Source: Edaphochlamys debaryana
Lineage: Eukaryota; Chlorophyta; Chlorophyceae; Chlamydomonadales
Assembly (NCBI GenBank): GCA_016858145.1
Contig: JAEHOE010000071.1
Span: 62,001-126,000 of the forward strand
Direction: 5' to 3'
Length of the DNA stretch: 64,000 bases
Below the pieces are notes generated by a model. It searched no databases. It had not been told where the DNA came from and saw only the letters and a program-made list of their open reading frames with translations. A program made the position numbers and the translations under genes. Positions 1-11,512 of the stretch are shown piece after piece; the stretch's first letter is position 1, and each line of letters opens with the position of its first letter.

Positions 1-957
1 GGGTTGGGGGTTTGTACCTGCCATCATTGGGATGCAGGCAGGGACCGACAGCTCGGCGACTCAGCCCTGGAGGAAGGCCAGGGGGGCGCTCTGGATCCCG
101 CTCTGGCAGAACCCGGGGAGAGTGGGGCAGGAGACGATGCTCCAGGGGCGGTGCTCGTCCAGGAATCTTGCCGCCTGCGATCTGGGTCGGGGCGGGTGCA
201 CGTACGGCACCTCCCTGCGCATGCCGTACGCACGAGCGCGCATGCCGGACGACGGGTCCAGTTGCCGGGACCTGGCAGAGCAGGAGGCCGGCATCGCGGG
301 AGCCTGCGCTGGAGCGGACGCCCCCGGTTGCCGGTTGGAGCGAGCGGGACCCCACAGTCACAGCGGCGACTCCGCCGGGAGCTGTGCTGAGAGGGCGGGG
401 CGCGTGCTCGGTCTCACGGCAGCGTTTACCGCGGAGATGAGGGGCCGGAAGCCTGCCGAGCGCGAGCACCGCTCTATCCTGGGACTTAGCAAGGCTTGTT
501 CTTCGATCCTGGGGTGTGCGGCGCAGGCCGTGGCGGGGAGGGGCTTACGGATGGGTGGGGAGCCCTGCTACGAGGCAGGAAGGGCGGTGGGGTTCTGGCG
601 GCTGGCGCTGAGGGCGGGCGGGGCTGGGACCCCGGGCGGAGGCGGAACGGGGCGAACCTCATCGTGGCTGAGGCTGTGGGGGGACCGAGGCTGAGGCGCA
701 GAGTGCCAACCAATTGGCTGGGGCTGGGGCCGGACTGGGAACGCTGGGCTGTCGCAAGCGTCCCCACACCAAACAGCGGCCGCGTCTGCTGCACGCAACG
801 GGGCAGGCACTCCCGGGGCGCCCCGCGCCTGCCACCTTCCGCCCAGCTCCGCTCCGCCACACCCATCGCTCCCTCCCCTGCCCTCACCGCCCCTCACCCC
901 ACCCTCCCCGTACCCTCCCCCTCACCCCTTTCCCTTCCCCCTCCCCACCCGACCCAG
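1..957. other. intron/upstream part of the NAMPT gene, no exon recognised
   Basis: The first recognisable exon of the neighbouring gene begins at 958 after a pyrimidine-rich acceptor. About 110-125 N-terminal residues of the family are still missing at that point and I could not find them in any frame here, so they probably lie outside the window and this stretch is intron. The open frames seen are GC-rich shadows. Confidence 0.5.
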
Positions 958-3511
958 ATCACGGCGACCGAGGAGTACACGCCCCTGTGCACCTTCCTGG
1001 AAACCCTGCTCACCATGATCTGGTACCCCACCACGGTGGCCACGCTCTCGCGGCGCTCGCGGGACGTGGTGGAGGCGTCCTTCGCGCGCACCTCGGACGG
1101 CGGCCCCGCCAGCCCGCTGGTGCAGTCCCGCCTGGTGGACTTTGGCTTCCGCGGCTGCACCTCCCTGGAGCAATCCATCATCGGCGGCTGCGCGCACCTG
1201 CTGTCGTTCACCTCCAGCGACACAATGTCGGCGGCGTTCTACGCGCAGGTGCGCGGGCAGGTTACGGCAGAGGGTTAGTCGTAGGGGAATGGACGGGGTG
1301 AGGGGTGTAGGCAGCGTTGTGTCAGTAACCACAATGGATGGGCGAGAGGCTGGTCGAAGGGGTGTGGCGGCCCTGCCCACCTGGTCCCCCCTCCCATTCC
1401 CCCCCTCCGCCCCCACCTTTGCCGTACAGTTCAAGCTCAACGGCGGGCGGCCGGTGGGCTGCTCCATCCCCGCCACGGAGCACAGCGTGATGACGTCATG
1501 GCCCACCGAGGCGGCGGCCATGGAGAACATGATGGACAACTTTGGAACCGGGATCTACGCGTGCGTCATGGACAGCTACGACTACGCAAAGGTGGGCTGG
1601 ATTCGGGATCCAGGGGTTGGGCCGGGCGGGATCCTCCGTTTGGTGGGGTGTCGAGAGGGGTGGGGTGGGGTGGGACATACCAGGGGCTGACGCGGGCAGG
1701 GTACCCAAGGGGCCGTATGTGGGCCTTGGGAACGGCGGGACGCTTTGCTTCACCTGCCGCACTCATACCCCCTCCTCCCCATTCCCACGTCTCCCCCTCA
1801 GGCCCTGTCCGAGGTGCTCCCCTCCGTTGCAGCCAAGAAGCTGGGCAAGGGGGGGTACCTGGTGCTGAGGCCGGACAGCGGGGACCCCACGGATGCCGTA
1901 CTCATGGTGGGATCGGGGGGGGGGGAAGGGAGGCAAAAGGATGGGGAGGCAAGGAGGGGGAGGCAAGGAGGGGGAGGCAAGGAGGGGGGGAGGCAAGGGA
2001 GAAAGGCAAGGGGAGAGGTAGGTTGACGGAGTACGTGGCATTGGGAAGGGGACCCCACGGAGGCGGGGCCTTCATCCTCATCCTCACCCGTTGCCAACCA
2101 CCCCTGCCATCCTCATCCCTCAACCCACCCACCCCACCTCTCCGTCAGGCGCTCCGTGCCGCGGAGAAGGTGTTCGGCTCGGTGCGCAACTCCAAGGGCT
2201 TCCGAGTCATCCCCGGGTGCGGCGTGATCCAGGGCGACGGGATCGATCTGTCGACGATGGAGAAGATCGCGCAGGTGGGTTGGCCGTTGGCGGTTGGGGG
2301 CTGCAGGAGGGGGGCAGGTCGGAGGTTGTGGCGTGAGCCCGTGAGGTCGGTGGGGGAGCAGGGTGGGGGGCGGTAGTACGGACAGGATGCTGGTGGGCCC
2401 CACTCCCCGGACCCCACTGCCCCCCTCCAGGCGATCGAGGCGGAGGGGTACGCCGCGGACAATGTGTCGTACGGCATGGGCGGGGGCCTGCTGCAGAAGG
2501 TGGGCCCGGGATGGGCCTGGCGCCTGGGGATGAGCCGGGGCGTGGGAATGGCCTTGGCTGCCCGGCGGCCCCGGGCTCAAACTCGCTGCGGCGCATGACT
2601 AATCGTGCCGTACGGCCCGCGGCCCTTCGCCTCCCAGGTCAACCGCGACACCATGTCGTTCGCCACCAAGCTCTGCCACATCGTGTACGCGGACGGGCAC
2701 GCGGCCGACATCATGAAGCAGCCGCAGACGGACACGGGGAAGTTCTCGCTGCCGGGTGAGCACCTGGGGGGAGAGGCAAGCGGGAAACGCGGGGCACGGG
2801 CACGGGGAGAGAGGGGGGGAAGGCGTGTGTGTTGTATCCATGGTGCGGCCCATATCCGGTCACGGGCCACAAGCTCCTCCTCACGCCCCCGCCCCCGCCC
2901 ACCCGCGGCCACCCGCTTCCCCCGCACGCGTGCTGGCCTCCTCCTCAAGCGCCCTCTCCTCACTTGCCTCCTCCTTTCTCATCCCCACACCACTTCCCCA
3001 CCCCGACCCCACCCCCATCCGCCGCAGGCGTGCTGGCCGTGAAGCGCGTGAATGGCGTGCCCACCGTGTTCCCCGCGGACAGCGGCGAGGTGGCGCCGCA
3101 TGACAACCTGCTGCGCGTGGTGTACGACATGCGGCCGCTGGAGGGCGTGTGGGACGACTTCGACACGGTGCGTGCGTACGGCTCGTACGGCCGGTCGTAC
3201 GGGCGCACGTTGCTCGTACGGGATTGCGGTTGGGGGTTGGACGGCTTCAAGTGAGGGTCAAGAAGTTGAACCCCCCCACCCCACCCACCCACGACCTACC
3301 CTACCTGCCCTGCCGCACCCCGCCAACCCTCTCCACACACACCAACCACCAACCACCCCAACTTCCAACTCCCCGCAACCAGGTGCGTGCGCGCGTGGCT
3401 TCGGAGTGGACCGCGCTCCCCAAGGCCGCCGACAACCTGTCTGCCTCGCTGCGGGAAAAGGTCCGCCAGCAGATGGCGCTGCGGGGCAAGGTGCCCGCGC
3501 TGGTGCACTGA
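958..3511 (+). CDS. NAMPT: nicotinamide phosphoribosyltransferase (5' end outside window)
   Basis: NAMPT joins nicotinamide to PRPP to give nicotinamide mononucleotide, the rate-limiting step of NAD salvage. Eight exons: 958-1248, 1430-1591, 1802-1906, 2149-2274, 2431-2499, 2638-2755, 3028-3167, 3383-3511 (TGA). All have GT-AG borders; all junctions are phase 0 except 2755/3028, which splits a Gly codon. They give 379 residues against about 490 in the family, so roughly the first 110 are missing upstream. Family landmarks seen: WYPTTVAT (human WYPITVAT), DFGFRG, SSDT at 1213-1224 (human GTDT, nicotinamide-contacting Asp219), IPATEHS with the catalytic His at 1481-1483 (human His247), RPDSGDP at 1868-1888 (human Arg311 region), VIQGDG and MGGGLLQK. 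No frame break was seen. The exon chain is strongly supported; only the 5' part is unknown. Confidence 0.93.
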
Positions 3512-5400
3512 GCCCAGGAGGGCCGCCGGGGCTGGAGGCGGGAGGCGGGAGCAGCGGCTGGTGGACAGCGGCTGAGCCGCGGACTGGAGGGGCGCGGGTG
3601 CGGGCGAGGTGCCCGCGCTGGTGCACGGAGACTGGGCCGGCCCGCGCTGGGGCAATGAGGCCAGGAGCGGCCGGGTACGGACAGAGGGCGGCGGCTGCAG
3701 CGTAGCCGGTGGGGCAGCGGGTGAGGCGGGAGCGGCGGCCTACGTGATGCAGCGGCCGAGGCGGGAGCCGGAGCCGTCGTGCGGATGGGCCGGGACCGGC
3801 AGCGGCGACGGAGGGGGGCTGTGCGGGGCCGGGGCGGGAGCAGCGGCTGGGGCGGCCCCGCAGCCCAAGCTCGGGCCGGAACCGGCGTGGGGGCCTTGCG
3901 CCGGGCGGGTGAGCTGGGGCCGAGGCTGCAGTAGCAGGCATGCAGGCGGCAGGCGATCGCACCCGGGGCCGCAGCGGCTCAGGCCGGAGCACCAGCCATG
4001 GCCGCCCCGCAGCCTGCGGCGTCGGAGCATCCCCACATCCTCGGCCTGGTGCGGGACTGCGGAGCTGCAGGGGCCCCGAGACCAGCGCAGGGGATGCTCG
4101 AGCAGGCGCAAAGGTGAAGGCTTACGACCCTTCGCGCGGGGTCCCCGGTGTGCGCGTCTGCGCTGTGGGGACCCTTATGGGGGCCCTGCAGCGCAGGCGA
4201 CGGAGTGGAGGCGCATGCGGATGCACCGCAGCAGCCGCCCTGCCTGCTGCTGAGTGCTACCCAGGCGCGCGTGGCACAGAGGAGGCGACGGCGCAGTCCG
4301 CACCAGGGGCCGTTACCGTTACGGTTACCGTTACGGTATGGCCTGAGGCGCTCGCCGCTCCTGGTCGCACGCGGGTGCACCGCAGGCGCCTCCCTGTCTG
4401 CCACAGAGGCGCGTGGGCACACGCGGCGGAGGCGCTGGACGGGGGCGGTGCTGCCCGATCCCAGTCCCGATTCCGATCCCGGTCCCGGTTCCCACTCTGG
4501 GCGGTGCACACTGCGGTCCCGATCCTGCTCCCGGTCCGCGGCAGAGCGGCAGGCGGCAACTTTGCGCGGCGCGGCGGGGCCCCCGAGTGACCTTGCATGC
4601 GAGTTTCGCGTCGTGGCTTGTGAGCATGGTGGGGTGGTGGGTGGGTGGTAGTGCTTGGCGAGGTCGTGGAGAGAGTTCGGGAGCGCGCTGCCGGGCGTTC
4701 ACGCGGGGTGAGGCCCGTCGTGGGCCCGGCGTGGTCGGCATTGAGAGGGACTGAATGTCATGGGCAGCAGATGTTGCCAGCCGAGGGACAGGGCAGGGCT
4801 GTGGTTGGTTTGGCCTGGGGCGGCGTGTGTGTGCACGCCCCATTTGGCCAAGGGGCCGGGGGGAACGTGGTGCTCTCTCGGTGGTTGATGTATACCTGGG
4901 TGGTTGCGTGGGGATTACTAACACGTGTGTAGGGAACGAAACGAATGACGGCGGAAGTATACCTCCCTGCGTTTCGTGGAGCGGGCCTCGGCCTGTGTCA
5001 GACGGGTGCCGTGCGTTTGGCCGCGAGCGTTGTCCACCCGCCTTTCTGGCCGTCCGCGTCACGCCACGCCGCAAGCAAGACTCACACGAACGGCCTTTGT
5101 CGCTGCCCTAAGCTTGCGAGCGGGGGCGGATGGGGCAGAGGGGGTGGCGGTGGCGGGGTAAGCGGGGCTGCGGGGCAGGGGTCTTGTGCAGGGTGCCCAC
5201 TGCGGTTGCGGCGCGCTCTCCCCGGCCCCGCCTCGTGAGCCTGGTGGCTGGTGAGCTTGCAAGGGGGCTCAACTCCGTTGGGCCCCGCTAAGTGGTTTCT
5301 AGTGATATGACCTCCATCTTTGATGCTTTCCTGTTATCGCTAGTATGGGGTATTGGGGCTGTCTGGTGCGTGCGCGCCGAGGGGGCCACGTGGCATGCGG
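3512..5400. other. intergenic, no gene recognised
   Basis: Downstream flank of NAMPT. It is G-rich and holds low-complexity runs such as alternating GTTACC/GTTACG hexamers at about 4308-4336 and CCGATCCCGGTCCCG-like runs at about 4460-4520. Long open frames on both strands look like composition artefacts and resemble no family I know. Confidence 0.5.
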
Positions 5401-5419
5401 GTTGCGTGAGCAGATGGGG

Positions 5420-6040
5420 TTGAGTGGCGGAATCGTGTTTGCGCCGCAGAGGCGTGTAAAGGTATCGACAGGCCCATGACCGCCCCTTCTGCTCCAACGT
5501 GACCAGGGATCCAGGCAATGTGCAACCAGTGAGCCTCCTTTCCAACCACCTTGGTAGGGTTGGTAGGTTCCAGCCGCCGCAGCGTTAGGTTAGGGGGGCC
5601 CTGTCCTAGGACACGACAGGCCGTCACCAGAGCTTGTGCCCAGTCGCCTAAAACATAAACAGCGATGTTGTCGAACAATAGGGCGGGTCTGTCCTGGGAC
5701 GGCTCCGCCGAGCAACACCACAGGCTGACTCGACGCTGCGCTTCACTTTTAACACAGTGGGCCAACGAGCTCTAGCGGGACTGGCGACCGCCTGCACGCA
5801 CAACACCGGGGGCCTCGACACCAGGAGCCAGGAAAGTACTGTGTATTGCTCCTTCATCCCCCGCGCTTTCCCCCGCTGTCCCGCCGAGCCTCCCCACCAC
5901 GCAGCGGAGGCACCAGCAACCAAGCGATCTCCATCTTTGTGTTCCAAGCGTACGGCGGGGGTGGTCGTAGAGCGCACTACGCCCACTTGCCCACCTGCTT
6001 TCCGCGTGCCTTCAGCGGCTTGCCAACATCTCCAAGCCAT
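5420..6040 (-). mobile_element. decayed LINE-type retrotransposon RNase H fragment
   Basis: On the minus strand the frame ending near 5340 contains LHIAWIPGHVGAEG (about 5490-5540), close to the WIPGHxGxEGN signature of the RNase H domain of non-LTR retrotransposons. Upstream in the same frame is LLFDNIAVYVLGDWAQALV, which sits where the central acidic-motif region of that domain is expected. A second minus frame at 5648-6043 may hold its start (GASAAWW). The expected NExAD after the signature is not readable and the frame changes, so this is a broken relic without an intact reverse transcriptase. The assignment rests on one good motif and the order of the pieces. The base composition here is less GC-extreme than in the neighbouring genes. 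Confidence 0.42.
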
Positions 6041-6557
6041 CACACACGCACCACCCAGCTCGGTCCTGCTCCTCTACAACCCCCTCTAGAATAGCCATAG
6101 GCCCATAGGGACGAAAGCTTGACAGCTGTTCCTCAGTCTGTGTGCTCGCCATCCTCTCCAAAGACTCTACGCGCCAACAACGCTTCCGCCAGACAGCAGC
6201 AGCGCCACCGGGACGCTCTGGCTACGCTCCGAGGTGAACCGCCGGCCCTACTACTCCTGCGGCCCCAGTACCCCTGCTGCTCCCCCATGAACCGCCGCCC
6301 CTGCTACAGTACTCTTGGGCCAGTGGCAGATCGTGGGAGGTACCGGTAGTGGAGCGTGCACCACCTCGAGCGACGACGCCAGGCTCCCAGAAGCCCAGCG
6401 GAAGAGTTCCGGCAGCTCAAGCCCGGCTACGATGACTGGCCCACGATCAAGTCTCAGGTCCCGAGGTCCCAAGGTACCGAGGTCGCCTGCTGCTGCGCTT
6501 GAAGCATGGGCCAGGATCGGGATACCGTACGTGCCGTACGGTACGTGCCGTAGCCAG
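6041..6557. other. 3' flank of the SAP-S1 gene, nothing else recognised
   Basis: Downstream of the minus-strand stop at 6558. It contains a self-complementary run of GTACG/CGTAC units at about 6526-6551. No coding similarity and no clear TGTAA on the minus strand was seen. Confidence 0.4.
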
Positions 6558-9500
6558 TTACGAGGACTGGCCCACGCCCTGCTCCGACGCAGGGGCCCGC
6601 TGCTGCTGCTGCTCCTGCCTCCACCGCTGCGCGCCCTCCTCCGCCCTGTCGTACACCAGCTGGGGGTCGCGGAGCATGTCGCCTGGGGGGGTGCAGGGGT
6701 GGGGAGGGACGGGGAAGGGGAGGGGAAGGGGGGCGCTGTGTGGGTGCGTGCGTGGGTGGGTGCGGACCTTTGCCCCGCCCAAGGTGTCCAGCAGGGGGAG
6801 CCCGCCCCTGCCGTCAGGCCCAGGAGGCCAGCGCCTTATGGCACTGTGGGCAGCCCTGCTTGTAACTGAGTTCCCTCTGCAGTAATGCGGATATGCGAAT
6901 ATGATGCCCGCCCCTGCCCCTGCCGTCAGCCCCAAAAGGCCAGCGCCTTACGCCTCCACATGCACATCCTCTTCCGCCAACGCACGGGGGCAGCCCTGCT
7001 TGGCACTGAGGTCTCTTGCATTCGGCATAAGGCGTGCGGGGCAGCAGCTGATCCGCAAGCCTTGCCCCTCAGCTCCAGGCCCTTGGCCCCCACTCCCCAG
7101 CCCCAAGCCACACCACCAGGACCACGCAAGCAACCGCACCCAGCCGCTGTATCGTAGCAGCATCCCTATTACCCACCCGGCGAAGGCTCCAGCGCCTTGG
7201 TCGAGAGGTTGATTCGCTTCTTGCGCCCATCCACCGCCACCGCCAGCACCCGCACGCGGTCGCCCTCGCGGAGGAGCTCGGGCGGGGCCTCGAGCGGCTC
7301 GCCGGAGACCTGTTCAGGGAGGGGATAGGGAGGGGACGGCGGCGAGGGATGGCGGGGGGTCGCACGTATGTATGGGTGAAAAGAGCGTGCCTCAATCTGC
7401 GTCGTCGACCGGGTCCCGGCCGTGTGGGGTGGAGAGGGGCAGGGTGTGGCCGGAGGGTCTCCGAAGGAATGTGTCCTGCACCTCGGAAACCAACGTACGC
7501 CGCTCCCCTGATCTAGCGGCTCGTCCGGGTTGGATCTGCGCCATGCAACATCTATGGACCTGTCTGTCACCAACCGCACGCACCTCGGACTTGTGGATCA
7601 TGCCCGCGACTCCCAGCGCCGGCAGATCCACAAAGATGCCGTACGGCTTAACGGCCGTGATCACGCCCTCGAGCAGGTCGCCCACCTGCATGGGTGCCGG
7701 CGGATGGGGGGGAGCGGGTCAGGGGTGAGAGTAGATGGTGGGGTCACCTGCAGGAACAGCAGCGGCGTCTACTCCCGCCCGCCCCCCAAAACCACTACTA
7801 CCGAATGCACGCGTGGGTTTTACCAGTATGAGGGCTTGTTCCTCATTGCACCTCTCCACTTCACTCCCACCTTGCAAGGCGGCCCCTTGAAATGAGCCCA
7901 CGCAGCCTCCGCCTTGGCCTTGGGAGTCCAGCTCTCCTTGGGCCCAGCCCAAACGACCCCGGGCCCAGCCGGGTCCTCCATGGGCCCAGCCGGGCCCTCC
8001 GCGCTGACGGCTGGCGCTTGCTTGGCCACGACTCCCCCAGCCTTGCCAGCAGCTGCGGCTGCCCCTGCCGCCGCCGCTGCCGCCAGGATCTTCGCCCCTG
8101 CACTGACGGCAGCCGCCCGCGGCGCCTCCGCCGCCGCCACCTCCGCTGCCCCGCCAGCCTCCCCCGCCGCCGCCGCCGGCTCCACTGCGCCACCAGCCGC
8201 CGCTGCCGCCTCCTTCGCTGCCCCGACAGCCTCCGCCACCGCATCGGCCACCTCCGCTGCCCCGCCAGCCCCTGGGGCCGCCGCCGCCGCCTTCCCTCCA
8301 CCGCCAGCCGCCGCCGCCTTCACTGCTGCACCGGCCCCTGCTGCCTTGGCGCTTGATGCGCCCTTGGAGGCCGAGCGCGCCCCTCCGGAGGCTGCCGCGC
8401 CTGCTGCGCCTGCTGCGACACCCGCCTCGCCCCGCACCCTGGGATTCGGGCCCGCCTTGGGCCCAGCCGGGCCCGCCTTGGACCCAGCCGGGCCCTCCGC
8501 GACGGGGCCAGGCCCGGGGGAGGGCGGCCCTGCATCGGCAGCCGCTGCACCGCCCGCCGCCGCCTTCCCCGCGACCCCAGCCCCGGTGCCCTTGGCAGCG
8601 GTCCGCACCGCCGCCACCGCCACTGCCGCCGCCGCCGCCTTCGCTCCGCCGCCAGCCGCCACCGCCGCCGCCTTTGCCCCACTCGCCGCCGCCGCCACCG
8701 CCTTCCCTGCACCCGCAGCCCCTGCGGCCTTGGCGCCCGGTCCGCCACTGCCCGCCCCCGCCTCCGCCCCCGCCCCCGCCTCCACGAGGCGCTTGAGCAG
8801 GTGCATCTTTGTCCCCTGGGCGGACAGGCCCCGCTCCCGGCACACCTCCTGCAGCCGCGTGGCGCCCCGAGTGACGAAGGCGGCGCCGGGGGCTCCCGCC
8901 TGCGCGATGCGCTGCGTGAGGAGCGGGCGGGTGCCCTCGGGCGCGATGCCCAGCACCTTGCAGGCGGCGCGGAGGTCCTTGGTCTGCGGGAGGAGGGTGG
9001 GTGCGGTGAGGGCGGTTGGGGTCCAAATACTGGGGCCCATCAAATCCTGCCTACGGCAGAGCACGGAACCCGTGTGGGTGCGCCCAGAGTTCTAAGCCGA
9101 CCCCGCTGCCCGCGCCTGGCCCGGCACGACCCCGGGTCCTGTGCGAGTACTTTAACTGCATACGAAACCGCAGCCGTAACCGCAACCGACCCCGTATACG
9201 GTAACCGCACCCGTCTCCTTACTCACGCTGAGGCAGTGCCCCGGGTCCCGCTGTGGTGTGGCAGGGGGCTCGGCAGCCGCAGGGGCGGCAGCAGCGTCGC
9301 CACGCGTGGCCAGTGGCAGCGCCGCCACGGCCTCCTTCTGCGCCTTCGCCCCCGGCCTCCCCTGCCCCAGCCCGCTAGGCTCCGCCGCCCCCGCCACCCC
9401 TGCCACCGCCGCCGCCGCTGTCCCCGCCACCGCCACCGCCGCTCCTCCCTGCTCCGCCTCCGCCGCCGCTGCCGCCGCCGCCAGGTCCTCCCTGACCAGG

Positions 9501-11080
9501 CGCTGAGTCAGCTCCACCGCGCCCCCGTCGCCCGCCAGACCCCGCACAGCGCAGGCGGCCCTCAGGGCCTCGGCGCTGCGCCCCGCGTAGGGCGCCGCCG
9601 CCAGGGCCGCGGGCACGAGGCGCTTGAGGAGGGTGGCTTTGGTGCCGTTGGCGGAGAGGCGCAGCGCGGCGCAGGCCTGGCGTAGATCGTTCAGCTGCGG
9701 CGAAGGAGGGGGAGTGGAAGGGCGGAGTTATGGAGGGCACCGGAAGTGCGGACGGCGTGGATAGGACAGGAGCGGGGCGGAGCGGGGTCGGTCAGCTGTG
9801 GCGTGGAATGGGCGGGCGGGGACGGGGGTCGAGCGGAAGAGGGCGGGGAGGACGGTTGGGGTCTGGAGGGGGGGCGGAGCGGTGGCGTCGGGACTGCAGG
9901 TTCGCATGAACGCTCGAGCCCCGGAAAGCGAGTGGGGAGGGGTACGGGGTGATCGTTGACAGCGAGACTAGTGCGACGGGGCCAGGGGCAAGAGGAAGCC
10001 GGCGAGGAGGACGGGTGGAGCGGGAGGCGGGCAGCGACGGAGGCAGGAGGGGACGGGGACGTGGCGTCGGTGTTGCGGGACCGTATGTGGGAGTAGCATA
10101 GGCACACGTGCCCTGGAGGGGAGCTCACATGTGTCCAAAGCAAGCGGCCTTGGGAGGCCTGACACGCGCTGCCCTGGCACCCCCCTACCTTGTGACTCCT
10201 GGTCACGGCAAGAGGCGGCAGTGGCCGAGAGCCTTTGACAATCGGGTTGCCCTCCTCGCCACCGTCTCCATCGCCTTCCTCGTCCGACGCCGCTTCGCCC
10301 TTCGCCCCGGGCGCCGCCTTCGCCGCGGCTGCCGCCACCGCCTTAACTAGAGCCTTCACCTCCACTCTTGAAGCCACCCGCTCCTCCCTGACCGCAGCCT
10401 TTGTCTTGGCCCTTTCCTCAGCCGCCTTGGCTTTGGCTGCGGCGCGCCGGGCAGTGTTGGCCGCGTGTTTGGCCCTCGCCGCAGCCTTGGCGGCCTCCTC
10501 CTCCTCCACACGTCCCTCCATTACGGCGGCTGCGGACACGAAGGCAGAGGCTGCGTCGGCCCCAAATCCGGAACCGGATCCGGCCGAGGATGAGGATAAG
10601 GCCGGGGCTGGCTCGTCAGGGGCGTCGGAGTCGCTGCCAGCGGGGCTGCCAAAGAGACGGTGCTTCTGGAGCGTGGGGTGGGGGGGCGGGGGGCGGAGGG
10701 GTCGTGACAAAGTGCATTAGGGGCGCAGGAGGAGGGCAGGGACGTCCGGCATTGCCCTCTCTTAGGCTCAGCAAGTCCTCCTTCCCTCTCGCTCCCCGGC
10801 AGTATCGTGGAGGCTTGGAGACTTGCGGGGATGGCCTTGCCCGAATTGCCCGTATTGCCCGGTGGAGCGTGGAGGGTCGCGCACACACCTTGCGCGCCGC
10901 AGGTGCAACCATTCCCGCCGACTCCGACGAGGCCGCCAGCTGCACATGGCTTACTAGAAGCCTAGAGTGAAGGCCACGGGCTGGGGTGGCCGTGCGTTGG
11001 GATGGCAAGCCGACAAGCGCCAGCCGGCTCGTCGCTCGCAGCGACGGCCCCGCCCGCAGCCTATGCTCAATGAGACTCAT
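6558..11080 (-). CDS. four-SAP, single-S1-domain nucleic-acid-binding protein, probably plastid
   Basis: Seven exons (minus order): 11080-10889, 10665-10189, 9694-9227, 8983-7871, 7685-7584, 7309-7177, 6682-6558; 869 residues with all phases consistent. Residues 1-64 look like a transit peptide (MSLIEHRLRAG, Arg/Ser/Ala-rich, almost no acid). Residues 65-223 are a charged Ala/Lys/Glu helix region. Four SAP motifs follow: LNDLRQACAALRLSANGTK (from 224), SAEALRAACAVRGL (about 262), TKDLRAACKVLGI (from 380) and ATRLQEVCRERGLSAQGTK (about 412). An Ala/Gly-rich linker runs to about 750. An S1 domain begins VGDLLEGVITAVKPYGIFVD and ends INLSTKALEPSPG, followed by GDMLRDPQLVYDRAEE and a Gln-rich end. 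In plastid ribosomal protein S1 the last S1 domain is followed by the same EPTPGDM-RNP tail, so I infer descent from that protein. SAP motifs bind DNA; the combination suggests a nucleoid or RNA role. A function is not established. Confidence 0.82.
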
Positions 11081-11512
11081 TGCATATGTGGTGTCCTGGT
11101 CAATTCCTCGACTGAAGAGGTTTCTCACAAGAAGCAGCAGGTTTCATGAGCTTTTATGCTTTTCCTTTGCTGCCTTTTGCGTCACAATTATGTTTGATGG
11201 ACTGACAGCATCTGCACTCGCAATGGTCAGAGGTCGCGCAGCGAGGTCACGGCCGTGGAATTCACGGCGTCGCCGCTCGTGCCTTTCCCCCGCGCCGCCC
11301 CGGCCCCTCAGGGCCCCCCGGCCCCCCGGCCCCCCGCCGTGACGCCTCGTGCCCCTGTACCGCCTGGACCGGCTCAAGTAAGTGTATGCCCATGAAGTGC
11401 GGGGTCCGAGTATGGGTGGCGTGGTACGGACCGGGGCCGCTAACCGCCAGGCTGGGCTGCTCCACGTCTCGTCGTTCCGTGTCTGCCAGCACAGAAACAC
11501 AGTAGCATACAA
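11081..11512. promoter_or_regulatory. shared divergent promoter region of the two S1 genes
   Basis: These 432 bases separate the proposed ATG codons of the minus-strand SAP-S1 gene (11080) and the plus-strand five-S1 gene (11513). The two genes point away from each other and share a protein module, so one control region probably serves both. I see no clear TATA box. The length depends on the plus-strand start, which is tentative. Confidence 0.45.

Noticed and set aside
1..957. Open frames before the first NAMPT exon
   Set aside because: None matches the N-terminal part of NAMPT; they are GC-rich shadows.
7914..9095. 393-codon plus-strand Ala/Pro-rich open frame
   Set aside because: It is the mirror of the Ala-rich exon of the minus-strand SAP-S1 gene, which has splice sites, phases and SAP motifs.
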